Below, piece after piece: positions 49,517-58,549 of a stretch of 64,000 bases of DNA. The notes beneath the pieces are model-generated. The model ran no database searches. It was not told the origin of the DNA and saw only the letters and a program-made list of their open reading frames with translations. The first letter of the stretch is position 1; each line of letters begins with the position of its first letter. The position numbers were made by a program, and so were the translations under genes. This stretch comes from Chimaeribacter californicus (GTDB taxonomy: Bacteria; Pseudomonadota; Gammaproteobacteria; Enterobacterales; Enterobacteriaceae): assembly GCF_002858675.1 (NCBI RefSeq), contig NZ_PJZF01000006.1, positions 1-64,000 on the forward strand. The letters run 5' to 3'.

Positions 49517-50815
49517 TTATCCTTGTACATGTTTGAGATCGATAAGCTGTTCGGTGGGTAACATGTCGCCTTCCTGGCTGAACTCATTGCGTCGCTGGCC
49601 GTGAAAGCATAGCCAGCCGATAAACAGGCCAGAGGCAACGATGGACGACAAAATGGTGTAAAGCACCACCGGCCCGGCATCAAGCAACACCGGGGTGACA
49701 AAGGCGAGGATGCCGCAGGAAAGCCGTGACAGGCCGACAATCGCTCCCTGCGCGGTGGCACGCAACATAGTGGGGAACGACTCCTGGGACCAGACCTTCA
49801 TGATGCCCTCGAACGCCAGGCCGCTGCCGATGCCGGTAAACAGCAGACAGCAAAACCACGACAGTGGTGAGAAACTCAGCAACACAGGCATAAAAAATCC
49901 GCCGGCAAAAAGGCAGGCACCCACCACAAATACCCGCATCCTGTGCGCCGTATCCACCACCTTCATAAACAGCAGGCCGGATACCACGCCGACCGGCATA
50001 ATGAGCAGGTTCCATAGGGAATGTTGTTCCACACTGATACCGACGACGTTAACCGCCACATAGGTGCCGAACTGCCCGCCGGTGTTCGCTGCCAGATTGG
50101 TGAAGGAATAAAACAGACACAGCGCGAAAAACGGCCATGCATATTTGCCGCGCAACAGATCTTTAAACGCCGCTTTTTGCGCCCGTACCGTGCTTACGCC
50201 GCGCAAACGCTCGTCGCGCGCGGTGAGCCACATCTCAGATTCCGGAATCGACCAGCGCAGCACCAGCAGCGTGGCCGCCACCAGGCACACATGCAGATAC
50301 ATGATTTGCGCCCCCAGTGCGCCCCATCCGCCCACCACGGCGGAGATTGCCATGGTGGTACCAATACCCAGCGTCCACAGCAAATTCGACAAGGCAATAA
50401 TTTTGCCGCGATTTTTATCGCAAGCGGCCTCGGCAATCGTGGCGAGTGAAACCGGCAGATCGGCCCCGGTGGCCAGTCCCACCAGCGCGGTACCAATAAA
50501 TAACAGCGGGAATATTTTGCCGAACGCCAGCAGCAGCGTACCGACCACGATCATCGCCATGGTGGCAATAAACACGTTGCGCCTGCCGATGCGATCCCCC
50601 AGACGCCCGCCGACACACGCCCCCAGCGCAATGCACAAGGTTAATACGCCCGACAAAATGCCAATTTCGGTCGGGGTGGTGCCGATAACTTTTTGATAAA
50701 TAACCAGCGCAGTGCCATTTGAAACGATGGCCGCAGAGTCGATATAAGATGCCATGCCCGAAACAACGCCCACATACCAGGGGTTCGGTTGTATATTTTT
50801 TCCCATAACATTCAC
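49517..50815 (-). CDS. MFS transporter (probable rhamnoside/sugar importer)
   Basis: 432 residues, about 12 transmembrane helices in two halves. The loop motif GGRLGDRIGRRN (about 70-81) between helices 2 and 3 and PESEMWL after helix 6 are typical of sugar-porter-type MFS proteins. Encoded between the RhaR-like regulator and the cytoplasmic rhamnosidase, so it most likely imports the rhamnosidase substrate (rhamnose-containing disaccharides or plant glycosides); this is inferred from context. An alternative start at the fourth codon (MGKNIQ) has GGAG at a better distance. Confidence 0.85.
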   Translation of the reverse strand: MNVMGKNIQPNPWYVGVVSGMASYIDSAAIVSNGTALVIYQKVIGTTPTEIGILSGVLTLCIALGACVGGRLGDRIGRRNVFIATMAMIVVGTLLLAFGKIFPLLFIGTALVGLATGADLPVSLATIAEAACDKNRGKIIALSNLLWTLGIGTTMAISAVVGGWGALGAQIMYLHVCLVAATLLVLRWSIPESEMWLTARDERLRGVSTVRAQKAAFKDLLRGKYAWPFFALCLFYSFTNLAANTGGQFGTYVAVNVVGISVEQHSLWNLLIMPVGVVSGLLFMKVVDTAHRMRVFVVGACLFAGGFFMPVLLSFSPLSWFCCLLFTGIGSGLAFEGIMKVWSQESFPTMLRATAQGAIVGLSRLSCGILAFVTPVLLDAGPVVLYTILSSIVASGLFIGWLCFHGQRRNEFSQEGDMLPTEQLIDLKHVQG

Positions 50816-50842
50816 TCCAGTTCCTTATTATTAACAATTACG

Positions 50843-51700
50843 TCATAAAACGCTGACAGAACGGCTTAATTGACGCTCCTGTGTGGGCGTGCGTGAAAAT
50901 TGTTTTTTGTACATTTCGGTTAAATGTGGGGCATGACTAAATCCGCAGTGCGCGGCAATGGTTTTAACCGGTAAATCGGTGGTGCGTAATTTTTCCTGCG
51001 CTTTTAATAAACGGTAAATTTGCTGGAATTTTTGCGGGGTGGAACCGGTAAGATCGTTAAAGGCGCGATACATAGTACGCGGAGAAAGCCCGGCTATTTC
51101 GCACAGGTTCTGCCAGTTAATCGACTGCGAGTAGTTCTGGCGAATATAATTAAGCAGGTATAACACACCGTTTCCGCCGTGCGTGGTGCGATGCGCAGCG
51201 TGTTCAACGCTCTGGTACAACGTGGTAAAAATACTCAGCAGACGAGATTCCGTGTGAGCAAAATAGGCGCGATCGTAGCAATCATCGCGCCGCTCACTAA
51301 CCGCTGCCGCATCCGCAATCACCTGATTGAGTTCATTTTCATCAAGTGACGGATAATAATGCGTAGAGGGAGAGGTGTATTTTTTTACCGAAGCCAGCAG
51401 GTCGTCAATATGATAGATAAAATAAAAAGTTCTTTGTTTGTGGATCAATATATTGATAAGTGATAACTGACTGGTCTGATTATAGTAATGCACGTCATTG
51501 GCCGATACGTAAAAAAAGTCGCCCTGATGGATGAGTTCAACCTGATCGTTAACAACATGAAAGCCACATCCACCACAAACAATAACCAGCTCATCAAACT
51601 CATGCCCGTGAATATCTGCCATTGCCTGATTATTTAATTTAAAAAGACAAAAGGCATGGGCGTCCGACAGGAAAAAATCCTGACTCAATTTAATATCCAT
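50843..51700 (-). CDS. AraC-family activator, RhaR/RhaS-like
   Basis: 285 residues. The N-terminal cupin sensing domain (HGHEFDELVIVCGGCGFHVVND, about 31-52, close in style to E. coli RhaR) and C-terminal AraC double HTH (NLCEIAGLSPRTMYRAFNDLTG, then IAAHCGFSHAPHLTEMYKKQF, about 195-275) suggest an L-rhamnose-responsive activator. First gene of the island operon, 27 bp before the transporter. Codon use is more AT-rich than that of pst or adeP nearby, consistent with recent acquisition. Confidence 0.85.
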   Translation of the reverse strand: MDIKLSQDFFLSDAHAFCLFKLNNQAMADIHGHEFDELVIVCGGCGFHVVNDQVELIHQGDFFYVSANDVHYYNQTSQLSLINILIHKQRTFYFIYHIDDLLASVKKYTSPSTHYYPSLDENELNQVIADAAAVSERRDDCYDRAYFAHTESRLLSIFTTLYQSVEHAAHRTTHGGNGVLYLLNYIRQNYSQSINWQNLCEIAGLSPRTMYRAFNDLTGSTPQKFQQIYRLLKAQEKLRTTDLPVKTIAAHCGFSHAPHLTEMYKKQFSRTPTQERQLSRSVSVL

Positions 51701-51732
51701 TTACCGGTGCTCCTGGCAATAATCATTACCAT

Positions 51733-51774
51733 TAATACGGTTTATTAGAGCGTATTATTAATGACAAGTCATTA
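51733..51774. promoter_or_regulatory. Operator candidates upstream of the island operon
   Basis: TAATACG (51733-51739) / CGTATTA (51751-51757) with an 11-bp centre, followed by TAATGAC-AA-GTCATTA (51759-51774). Both dyads lie within 75 bp of the regulator gene start in an AT-rich segment. They are candidate sites for autoregulation; no CRP site is clear. Confidence 0.45.
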
Positions 51775-51841
51775 CGATGAACTGGCAGTGGAATGTAAGT
51801 CAGTGTGACCTTACCTCCAATTTTCGTGTGCGGAGGAAATA

Positions 51842-51871
51842 AAAAAGGCCGATCGTCAGATCGGCCTTTTT
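51842..51871. terminator. Bidirectional terminator, copy B
   Basis: Same 13-bp stem and GTCA loop as at 46602-46631. On the minus strand it ends yieF transcription, just upstream of the island operon promoter. Confidence 0.9.
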
Positions 51872-52077
51872 TATCACGGGTGAACGGCGCTCAGCCGCTG
51901 ACTTTCTGAATATACTGGCCGAACGCCGTGAGCTGGCCGCTGAGGAAATCGAGCGTGTTCTGGTCAACGACTTCACCAGTCTGCTCATCCACTTTGTTCT
52001 GAATCACCCCGCCCATAAACTCCGGCTTGTTCATTACCAGCGCATCGAGATAGACCAGAATCTGGCGCAGATGGTAC
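51842..52077. repeat. 236-bp direct repeat, copy B (right end of rhamnoside island)
   Basis: Gap-free partner of 46602-46837. It contains the terminator and the true 3' end of the intact yieF gene. Confidence 0.92.
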
Positions 52078-52460
52078 TGGCAGCGCGCCCCGCCAATCGC
52101 CCCCATGGAGCTGGTCTGGATCGCCACCGGTTTTTTCGCCAGCGGCTGTTGCGGCAGGCGTGAAATCCAGTCGATCGCATTTTTCAGGCCGCCCGGCACC
52201 GAGTAGTTGTACTCCGGCGTCACAATGATCACGCCATCCGCTTTCTGGATCTGTGCTGCAATCTCCTCAACCCGTTGCGGGAAGCCCTCTTCCTGTTGGA
52301 AATCAGCATCATAAACCGGGATCGCGCCAATCGAGGGCAGCGCGCTGATGGTCATGCCCTCCGGGGCCAGTTTCGGCAGGGTGCGCGCCACCATCGCGTT
52401 ATATGAACCTTTGCGCAGGCTGCCAAGCAGGGTAACGATATGCAGGGGTTGAGCTGACAT
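51891..52460 (-). CDS. yieF: NADPH-dependent FMN quinone/chromate reductase YieF (ChrR)
   Basis: 189-residue flavodoxin-like reductase; E. coli YieF reduces quinones and chromate and protects against oxidative stress. The FMN phosphate loop GSLRKGSYNAMVART (about 12-26), TPEYNYSVPGGLKNAIDW (about 80-97) and GARCQYHLRQIL are typical. AAGGAG precedes the ATG. Its last 62 codons and terminator are duplicated at the far side of the rhamnoside island; this copy is the intact one. Confidence 0.95.
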   Translation of the reverse strand: MSAQPLHIVTLLGSLRKGSYNAMVARTLPKLAPEGMTISALPSIGAIPVYDADFQQEEGFPQRVEEIAAQIQKADGVIIVTPEYNYSVPGGLKNAIDWISRLPQQPLAKKPVAIQTSSMGAIGGARCQYHLRQILVYLDALVMNKPEFMGGVIQNKVDEQTGEVVDQNTLDFLSGQLTAFGQYIQKVSG

Positions 52461-52569
52461 CCGGGACTCCTTATAAAAAGAAAAGAGGGCGGGCCGAAGC
52501 CGGCACGCCGGGGAAGTTTCCTGATTAAGCGTAGCAGAAAGCAGGAACGGCTCCGGCGGTCAGGCGGGG

Positions 52570-53295
52570 TCAGCGGGTAGGGGGCAGGCTGAGCAATTTC
52601 ATAAAGTGCGAGGAGAGCGTCTGCTGGGCGGGCAGACCCTCCTGGATCTGGCTGAAGCCGGTGTCAGGGTGGTAGCGCCACTGCACCATCCGGCCCAGCG
52701 TCGGGGATTGCGCGCACGCCCAGGCAAACAGGGAGTCACTGTCACTGGCGACCTGCACATCGGGCAGCACACTGGAGCGCAGCCGGGCAGACGCCGGATG
52801 CAGCCGCACGGTATCCAGCCCGCTGTTGCCCAGCCCGGAGAGTTTCAGAATGCTCTGGCGGATGCACCAAAGCTGGGTAGAGGCTTCCATCGGCTCGTTT
52901 TGTTCCGCTACCCAGGCCTGTTCCGCCGAGCTGAGGTGCGTATGGTGCAGTTGCAAAATGCGGCTGCTGCGCGCCCGGATGACCTCCATATCCAGCCCGA
53001 CCTTTCCCTCGCTGCTCAGCATCACGCCCAGCGTATTACCGGCGTAAGCCAGGCTGAAATCGGGCAGGTTGGTATCCGCAAAACAGGGGCGTCCACTGGG
53101 CGGGGTAATCATTTTCGGCAGCAGGGGAATGCCGTAAAAATAGGCCATCATTTCCGCCAGCAACACGCGGCCGTGCAGGTATCGCTGCCGGCGTTTCACC
53201 GAGAAAGCCGCTGCGGCATCCACCAGCTCCGGGGGCAGTCGCCGGAGGTCCGGCAGGGTATCGGACAGAGTCCATTTCGCATAATGGCACGCCAT
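52570..53295 (-). CDS. yieE: YieE, phosphopantetheinyl transferase-like protein with degenerate motif
   Basis: 241 residues, related to Sfp/AcpT-type 4'-phosphopantetheinyl transferases; upstream of yieF as in E. coli. The first metal motif VGLDMEV (near 98-104) is intact. The second, normally W-x-x-K-E-x-x-x-K, reads WCIRQSILK here: Lys to Arg and the metal-ligand Glu to Gln, keeping only the last Lys. E. coli YieE is also degenerate at this site. Activity as a transferase is therefore doubtful. GGGAGTG precedes the ATG. Confidence 0.85.
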   Translation of the reverse strand: MACHYAKWTLSDTLPDLRRLPPELVDAAAAFSVKRRQRYLHGRVLLAEMMAYFYGIPLLPKMITPPSGRPCFADTNLPDFSLAYAGNTLGVMLSSEGKVGLDMEVIRARSSRILQLHHTHLSSAEQAWVAEQNEPMEASTQLWCIRQSILKLSGLGNSGLDTVRLHPASARLRSSVLPDVQVASDSDSLFAWACAQSPTLGRMVQWRYHPDTGFSQIQEGLPAQQTLSSHFMKLLSLPPTR

Positions 53296-53553
53296 TGTTC
53301 ACTCCCTGATAATGGTTCGCACATGAATTTTTATCCGACCGAGAATATCACCAACTGTTTCGCGGCAACACCCAGGGTGATTTCCACGGAGAAGGAAAAA
53401 CACCACGTTACCTCCGGCGGCTGCCTGCGGGGTCACGGCAAAGGTGACGGGGTTCGCATAATTATAATTAAATCTGAACAGGTTGCTGGCACTTTCTTCT
53501 CATCTCCTTGATTACAGTAGCTTACAGAGAAAGTGAGTATTTACTATCAAAAA

Positions 53554-53580
53554 TAAAGTTGTGCATATTCCCGCCGATAT
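53554..53580 (+). promoter_or_regulatory. Sigma-28 (FliA) promoter of the chemoreceptor gene
   Basis: TAAAGTTG (53554-53561), an 11-bp spacer and GCCGATAT (53573-53580) match the FliA consensus TAAAGTTT-N11-GCCGATAA at 14 of 16 positions, about 45 bp before the receptor ATG. The rest of the 53296-53553 gap between yieE and the receptor shows no gene. Confidence 0.88.
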
Positions 53581-53624
53581 CCGTTGAACAGCTATTTGGC
53601 TCTTTGTCGGTGAGTATCGCGAAC

Positions 53625-55520
53625 ATGTTAAAAACAACGCAGGCCCGGTTTACTCTGTTAATCAGCGTGCTTTTTGCCGCATTGCTGATCATTACGCTGT
53701 TGGTTATCCAGATTTTTATTGCCCCCAAACTCAAGCACAGCGAAAGCGTGCTGGTGTCCGGCAATGTTGAGCGCATCGCGACAGTGGTCAATGACCGGAT
53801 GAACCGGGTCGAAACCCAGGCCCGCAGCATCACCCAGACCGCCACCCTGATGGACAGCGTCTCCATTGACGCCCTGCTGCCGGGGCTGATTGACCAGTAT
53901 GGCGACAGCAATGTGTTTGGCGGCGGTGTCTGGCCGCTGCCCTACATGCGCGATGCGGTGCGTGACAAGTTCAGCACCTTTTATGCCCGTGGCACGGATA
54001 ATAAGCTGGTGTTCAATGAAACCTGGAACGCCGGGAAATCCCCTAATTATTACGATCAGGCCTGGTTCCGCGACGGCATGAAAGCCTCACGTGGCGTCTG
54101 CGCCTGGGCAAAAGCGTATCAGGACAGCGCCAGCCCGCAGCCGCGTACCAACTGCGCGATGGCGATCTATAAAGGTGATAAAGCGTGGGGCGTCTCCACC
54201 ATCGACGTCACGCTCGGCTTCTTTAACAGCCTGGTGAAAGAGCAGGAGCAGGTGATTAACGGCCGCATCCTGATTGTGGAGCAGGACGGCAAAATTGTCG
54301 GCAGCAGTGACCCGGCGCAGTCCGGCGGCCTGAAAAACCTGGCCGACCTCAGTTCACCCATGGCCCGCCAGGTGAAGCAGATGCTGGCTGACATCGGCGA
54401 TCGCCGCCAGACAGAGGCGGAATTTGAGGCAGACGGCGAGTCGCACACCCTGTTCCTGCGCAATATTGAACACAGCCCATGGTTTATTGCCACCGACCTG
54501 CCCACCCGCCTGCTGGTGAAACAGAGCAACAGCGTGCTGTTGAGCCTGGCCGCGGTGCAGGTGCCGGTAATGCTGATTTTGCTGGCGTTTCTGATTATCA
54601 CCCTGCGGCTGTTTATGCGCCGGCTGGCCGCCTTGCGCGACAACATCACGGCACTTTCGGCGGGCGGCGCAGACTTAACCCAGCGGTTGCCGGAGAGTAC
54701 CAGCCCGGAATTCAACGCCATCAACCACAGCTTCAATGGCTTCCTGGCGCACCTGCAACAGATCCTGCGGCAGGTGGGGGAAAGCAGCCTGACCATCGCT
54801 TCCGCCGCGCGTGAGATTGCCGGCGGTAACATGGATTTGTCCGCGCGTACCGAAGATCAGGCCAGCTCGATTGAAGAAACGGCGGCATCCATGGAGCAGC
54901 TTACCAGCACCGTGAAGCAGAATGCCGGTAATGCGGAACACGCCAACCAGCTGGCGCGTGACGCCTCCGGCGTGGCGGAAAAAGGCAGCAACGTGGTGAG
55001 CCAGGTGGTGGATACCATGGGCTCGATCAACCGCTCGTCGAAAAAGATTGTGGATATCATCAGCGTGATTGACAGCATCGCGTTCCAGACCAACATCCTG
55101 GCACTGAATGCGGCGGTGGAAGCGGCGCGCGCCGGTGAACAGGGGCGCGGTTTTGCCGTGGTTGCGGCGGAAGTGCGCAGCCTGGCGCAGCGGTCGGCCA
55201 CCTCGGCCCGAGAGATTAAGAAACTGATTGAAGACTCGGTAGCGGACATCACCATCGGCACCGAACTGGTGGCGACCGCCGGGCACACCATGCAGGATCT
55301 GCGGCAGGGCGTGAACAACGTGGCCACGCTGATGAATGAGATCCTCTCCTCCAGCCAGGAGCAGAGCCTCGGCATTGAGCAGGTCAACCTGGCGATTAAC
55401 CAGCTCGACGGCACCACCCAGCAGAACGCCGCGCTGGTGGAACAGGTTTCCGCCGCCGCCCAGGCGATGCAGGAGCAGACGCAGCAACTGGAGAGCGTGG
55501 TGAACGGCTTTAAGTTGTAG
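53625..55520 (+). CDS. Methyl-accepting chemotaxis protein with periplasmic Cache-type sensor
   Basis: 631 residues. TM1 at about 8-30, a periplasmic double-Cache-like domain (about 31-300; [38 protein letters not shown]), TM2 about 302-325, HAMP (about 325-375) and a cytoplasmic signalling domain. The highly conserved hairpin tip [20 protein letters not shown] lies near 484-503. The C-terminus lacks the NWETF-type CheR tether, so it probably depends on other receptors for adaptation. Start ATG 53625 fits the sigma-28 promoter; a longer in-frame reading from 53508 would span that promoter. The ligand is unknown; the neighbouring rhamnose-type importer makes a sugar possible. Confidence 0.9.
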   Translation: MLKTTQARFTLLISVLFAALLIITLLVIQIFIAPKLKHSESVLVSGNVERIATVVNDRMNRVETQARSITQTATLMDSVSIDALLPGLIDQYGDSNVFGGGVWPLPYMRDAVRDKFSTFYARGTDNKLVFNETWNAGKSPNYYDQAWFRDGMKASRGVCAWAKAYQDSASPQPRTNCAMAIYKGDKAWGVSTIDVTLGFFNSLVKEQEQVINGRILIVEQDGKIVGSSDPAQSGGLKNLADLSSPMARQVKQMLADIGDRRQTEAEFEADGESHTLFLRNIEHSPWFIATDLPTRLLVKQSNSVLLSLAAVQVPVMLILLAFLIITLRLFMRRLAALRDNITALSAGGADLTQRLPESTSPEFNAINHSFNGFLAHLQQILRQVGESSLTIASAAREIAGGNMDLSARTEDQASSIEETAASMEQLTSTVKQNAGNAEHANQLARDASGVAEKGSNVVSQVVDTMGSINRSSKKIVDIISVIDSIAFQTNILALNAAVEAARAGEQGRGFAVVAAEVRSLAQRSATSAREIKKLIEDSVADITIGTELVATAGHTMQDLRQGVNNVATLMNEILSSSQEQSLGIEQVNLAINQLDGTTQQNAALVEQVSAAAQAMQEQTQQLESVVNGFKL

Positions 55521-55572
55521 CCCCGCCTCTTATGACGCAGCCTTTCTCAACCTAAGCGACACAGATAACCCC

Positions 55573-55608
55573 GCCTGACGCCGGTTTGTCCCGGCGTCAG
55601 GCTTTTTT
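55573..55608 (+). terminator. Terminator after the chemoreceptor gene
   Basis: GCCTGACGCCGG (55573-55584), 6-nt loop, CCGGCGTCAGGC (55591-55602), then six T: a perfect 12-bp stem. Confidence 0.93.
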
Positions 55609-55981
55609 ATTGCCTGAAATGCCCGCCCGCCTGATGCAAACTCAGCCCGCCCTGTTTATCAGAAAGTTTTCGCCTGTTCCTCTGGTTCCCCTTCTCAAAA
55701 CAGCAAATTGTGACTTCACTCACGCCCACCTTTACTTCTTTGCCAGTGGCCGAAAGGGGCTGTCATTGGCGTGAAGGTCGCGGGCGCAGTTACTTTCTAG
55801 AGTGGAGATAACTATTTTCAGAAGGGTTCTATACTGACTCTTCGCCAACGCGTTACGGTTTTATCGCCCCCGGTAAACGTTCGGCGTGAATCCTCTTGCC
55901 ACTGCTGTAGATCGTTAACTACCTATAAAAATTCTCAACATATCCCCTGCAATCCGAGACCCTACATGTGGAGTACCAACA
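55609..55981 (+). promoter_or_regulatory. Promoter region of the rhamnose-type ABC operon
   Basis: 373 bp with no gene. It contains a CRP site (annotated separately) and a LacI-style core GGTAAACGTTCGG (55881-55893) that may be an operator. I could not place a single clear promoter. Confidence 0.4.
55706..55727. promoter_or_regulatory. CRP-cAMP site upstream of the rhamnose-type ABC operon
   Basis: TGTGA-CTTCAC-TCACG (55709-55724) matches TGTGA-N6-TCACA at 9 of 10 positions, preceded by AAAT. Catabolite control is expected for a sugar importer. Confidence 0.7.
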
Positions 55982-56974
55982 ATGAAAATGAAAACAATAG
56001 CAGGTTGCACACTCACCCTTGCCGCGCTGGCGTTATCCGCTTCTGCCCTGGCTGAAGTAAAAATTGCCCTGGTGGCGAAATCCTTAGGGAATGGCTTTTT
56101 TGAAGCGGCCAACGTCGGTGCGCAGCAGGCCGCCAAAGAGATCGGGGATGTGAAAGTCATCTACACCGGCCCAACGACCACCACCGCCGAGGCCCAGATC
56201 GAAGTGCTCAACGGGCTGATCGCCCAGGGCGTGGATGCCATCGCCATCTCCGCCAACGACCCGGACGCCGTGGTGCCGGTGCTGAAAAAAGCGATGCAGC
56301 GCGGTATTAAAGTGGTCTCCTGGGATTCCGGCGTAGCGAAAGCGGGTCGCCAGATCCACCTTAACCCCTCCAACAACGCCCTGATCGGCGAAACCAACGT
56401 GAAGTTGGCCGCAGACGCGCTGAAAGCACTGAAGCTGGAAAAAGGCGATGTGGCAGTGCTGAGCGCCACGCCCACCTCCACCAACCAGAACATCTGGATT
56501 GAGGAGATGAAAAAGGTGCTGCCGAAATACCCGTCGGTGAACCTGGTAACGGTGGCCTATGGTGATGACCTGTCTGATAAAAGTTACCGTGAAACCGTGG
56601 GGCTGCTGAAGTCCTACCCTGACCTGAAAGTGATCGTCTCGCCTTCTTCTGTCGGGATCGTGGCTGCCGCGCAGGCGGTAAAAGATCAGGGCAAAATTGG
56701 CCAGGTCTATGTCACCGGGCTGGGGCTGCCGTCGGAAATGGCGGGCGCGGTGAAATCCGGCGCATCGAAAAGCTTCGCCATCTGGAACCCGATTGATCTC
56801 GGCTATGCGGCCACCTATCTGGCTGACGATCTGGTAAAAGGCACTGCCACCAAAACTGAGGCCAGCATGGGCAAACTCGGCAAAGTGAAACTGGATGCCG
56901 ACGGCAGCGGCGCCATGGCGGAACCGTTCGTGTACGACGCTGCCAACATCGATAAATTCTCCAAAATTTTCTGA
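55982..56974 (+). CDS. Rhamnose-type ABC transporter, periplasmic binding protein (RhaS/LsrB family)
   Basis: 330-residue precursor with a 24-residue Sec leader (MKMKTIAGCTLT... ASALA), then EVKIALVAKSLGNGFFEAANVGAQQAA. Further features are IYTGPTTTTAEAQIE, VVSWDSGV and VTGLGLPSEMAGAVKSG. The overall pattern resembles the rhizobial rhamnose-binding protein RhaS more than E. coli LsrB (autoinducer-2) as I remember them, so L-rhamnose is the first guess. This RhaS is unrelated to the E. coli regulator of the same name. First gene of a four-gene operon; GGAG precedes the ATG. Confidence 0.8.
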   Translation: MKMKTIAGCTLTLAALALSASALAEVKIALVAKSLGNGFFEAANVGAQQAAKEIGDVKVIYTGPTTTTAEAQIEVLNGLIAQGVDAIAISANDPDAVVPVLKKAMQRGIKVVSWDSGVAKAGRQIHLNPSNNALIGETNVKLAADALKALKLEKGDVAVLSATPTSTNQNIWIEEMKKVLPKYPSVNLVTVAYGDDLSDKSYRETVGLLKSYPDLKVIVSPSSVGIVAAAQAVKDQGKIGQVYVTGLGLPSEMAGAVKSGASKSFAIWNPIDLGYAATYLADDLVKGTATKTEASMGKLGKVKLDADGSGAMAEPFVYDAANIDKFSKIF

Positions 56975-57037
56975 TAACGAAACCGGCGGTTGGCGTGCGC
57001 CGCCGCCCTTTTTGCTTTTTGGCTGGGGAATATCACC

Positions 57038-58549
57038 ATGACCATCGCCACACCGCTGCTGTCGCTTAAGGGGATCACCAAAACCTTCCCCGGCGTGCGC
57101 GCACTTGAAAACGTACAACTGGATCTGTGGCCCGGCAAAGTCACCGCGTTAATTGGTGAAAACGGGGCCGGGAAATCGACGCTGGTCAAAGTGATGACCG
57201 GCATCTATCAGCCCGATGAGGGTGAACTGCTCTACAAGGCGATTCCGATTACGTTGCCCACGCCCGAGGCGGCGCACAAAGTCGGCATTACCGCCATCCA
57301 CCAGGAAACCGTGTTGTTCGATGAGCTCACGGTGACGGAAAACATTTTTGTCGGCCACTACCGTTATCGCGGTTTTTTCAAAAAGCTCGACTGGCCCGCC
57401 ATGCACCAGCAGGCGCGTGAGATCCTCACCCGCCTTGACGTGCAGATTGACCCGCGCGTGACGCTGAAAACCCTGAGCATCGCCCAGCGGCATATGGTGG
57501 CGATTGCGCGGGCGCTGTCGTTTGAGGCGCAGGTGGTGATTCTGGATGAACCCACGGCGGCGCTGTCGCAGCATGAGATTGTCGAGTTTTATCAGATTGT
57601 CGAACGGCTGAAACGCGAGGGGAAAGCCATCCTGTTTATTTCGCATAAATTCGATGAGATTTTCGCGATTTCCGATCACTACACCATCCTGCGCGACGGC
57701 GTGTACATCAGCTCCGGCGAGATCAGCGAGATCACCGAAAACCGCATGGTCACCATGATGGTAGGGCGTGAAATTACCCATGCGTACCCGAAAATCCACA
57801 CCGAACCTGGCGACACGGTGCTGGAGGTGAAAAACCTCTGCCACCCTACCGAGTTTGCGCATATCAACTTCTCCCTGCGCAAAGGGGAGATCCTCGGCTT
57901 TTATGGGCTGGTGGGTGCCGGGCGAACCGAGCTGATGCAGGCGCTCTCCGGCGTGACGCAACCCTCCCACGGCGAGATCCGGCTGAACGGCAAAGCGCTG
58001 CATTTCCGCCAGCCCGCAGACGCCATCAACGCCGGGATTGTCTGTGTGCCGGAAGAGCGCCAGAAACAGGGCGCGATTATCCAGCTGCCGATAAGCCAGA
58101 ACATCAGCCTGCCGCAGCTGAGCCGCCTTAACCCGAACGGCATCCTGAATGATGCCCGCGAATGGCAGCTGGCGGATGACTACGCGAGACGGTTGCAGGT
58201 CAAGGCGTTCAGCTGGAAACAGCCGGTGGAAACGCTCTCCGGGGGTAACCAGCAGAAAGTGGTGATCGGCAAATGGCTGGCGACCCAGCCCACGGTGATC
58301 ATCCTCGATGAGCCGACCAAGGGCATCGATATCGGCTCCAAAGCCGCCGTACACCAGTTTATGTCTGAGCTGGTCGGGCAGGGGCTGGCGGTGATTATGG
58401 TGTCGTCGGAGCTGCCGGAAGTGATGGGTATGGCCGATCGCATCATTGTGATGCACGAAGGGCTGATGGTGGCGGAATTCCGCGCCGGTGAGGCCAGCGC
58501 GGAAATGATTGTCAGCGCCGCCAGCGGCGCGGGCGAGGAGGCGGCATAA
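57038..58549 (+). CDS. Rhamnose-type ABC transporter, double ATPase (RhaT type)
   Basis: 503 residues with two ABC cassettes. Cassette 1: Walker [10 protein letters not shown], Walker B VVILDEPTAAL, with a weak signature LSIAQRH. Cassette 2: degenerate Walker A GLVGAGRTEL, intact signature LSGGNQQK and Walker B VIILDEPTKG. The asymmetry matches RbsA in this same window. Start ATG 57038 (MTIATPLLSLKG) with GGGGAA upstream; an earlier in-frame start would add 16 residues. Directly followed by the first permease with no spacer. Confidence 0.87.
   Translation: MTIATPLLSLKGITKTFPGVRALENVQLDLWPGKVTALIGENGAGKSTLVKVMTGIYQPDEGELLYKAIPITLPTPEAAHKVGITAIHQETVLFDELTVTENIFVGHYRYRGFFKKLDWPAMHQQAREILTRLDVQIDPRVTLKTLSIAQRHMVAIARALSFEAQVVILDEPTAALSQHEIVEFYQIVERLKREGKAILFISHKFDEIFAISDHYTILRDGVYISSGEISEITENRMVTMMVGREITHAYPKIHTEPGDTVLEVKNLCHPTEFAHINFSLRKGEILGFYGLVGAGRTELMQALSGVTQPSHGEIRLNGKALHFRQPADAINAGIVCVPEERQKQGAIIQLPISQNISLPQLSRLNPNGILNDAREWQLADDYARRLQVKAFSWKQPVETLSGGNQQKVVIGKWLATQPTVIILDEPTKGIDIGSKAAVHQFMSELVGQGLAVIMVSSELPEVMGMADRIIVMHEGLMVAEFRAGEASAEMIVSAASGAGEEAA

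Larger units (their letters stand above)
46838..51841. mobile_element. Rhamnoside island between adeP and yieF
   Basis: Three same-strand genes (RhaR-like regulator, MFS transporter, GH78 rhamnosidase) that interrupt the adeP-yieF adjacency seen in E. coli, bracketed by 236-bp direct repeats derived from the yieF 3' end. No integrase, transposase or tRNA is present. The structure is what a single crossover of a circular molecule carrying a divergent yieF 3' end would leave. Classification as an integrated element is inference. Confidence 0.7.
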
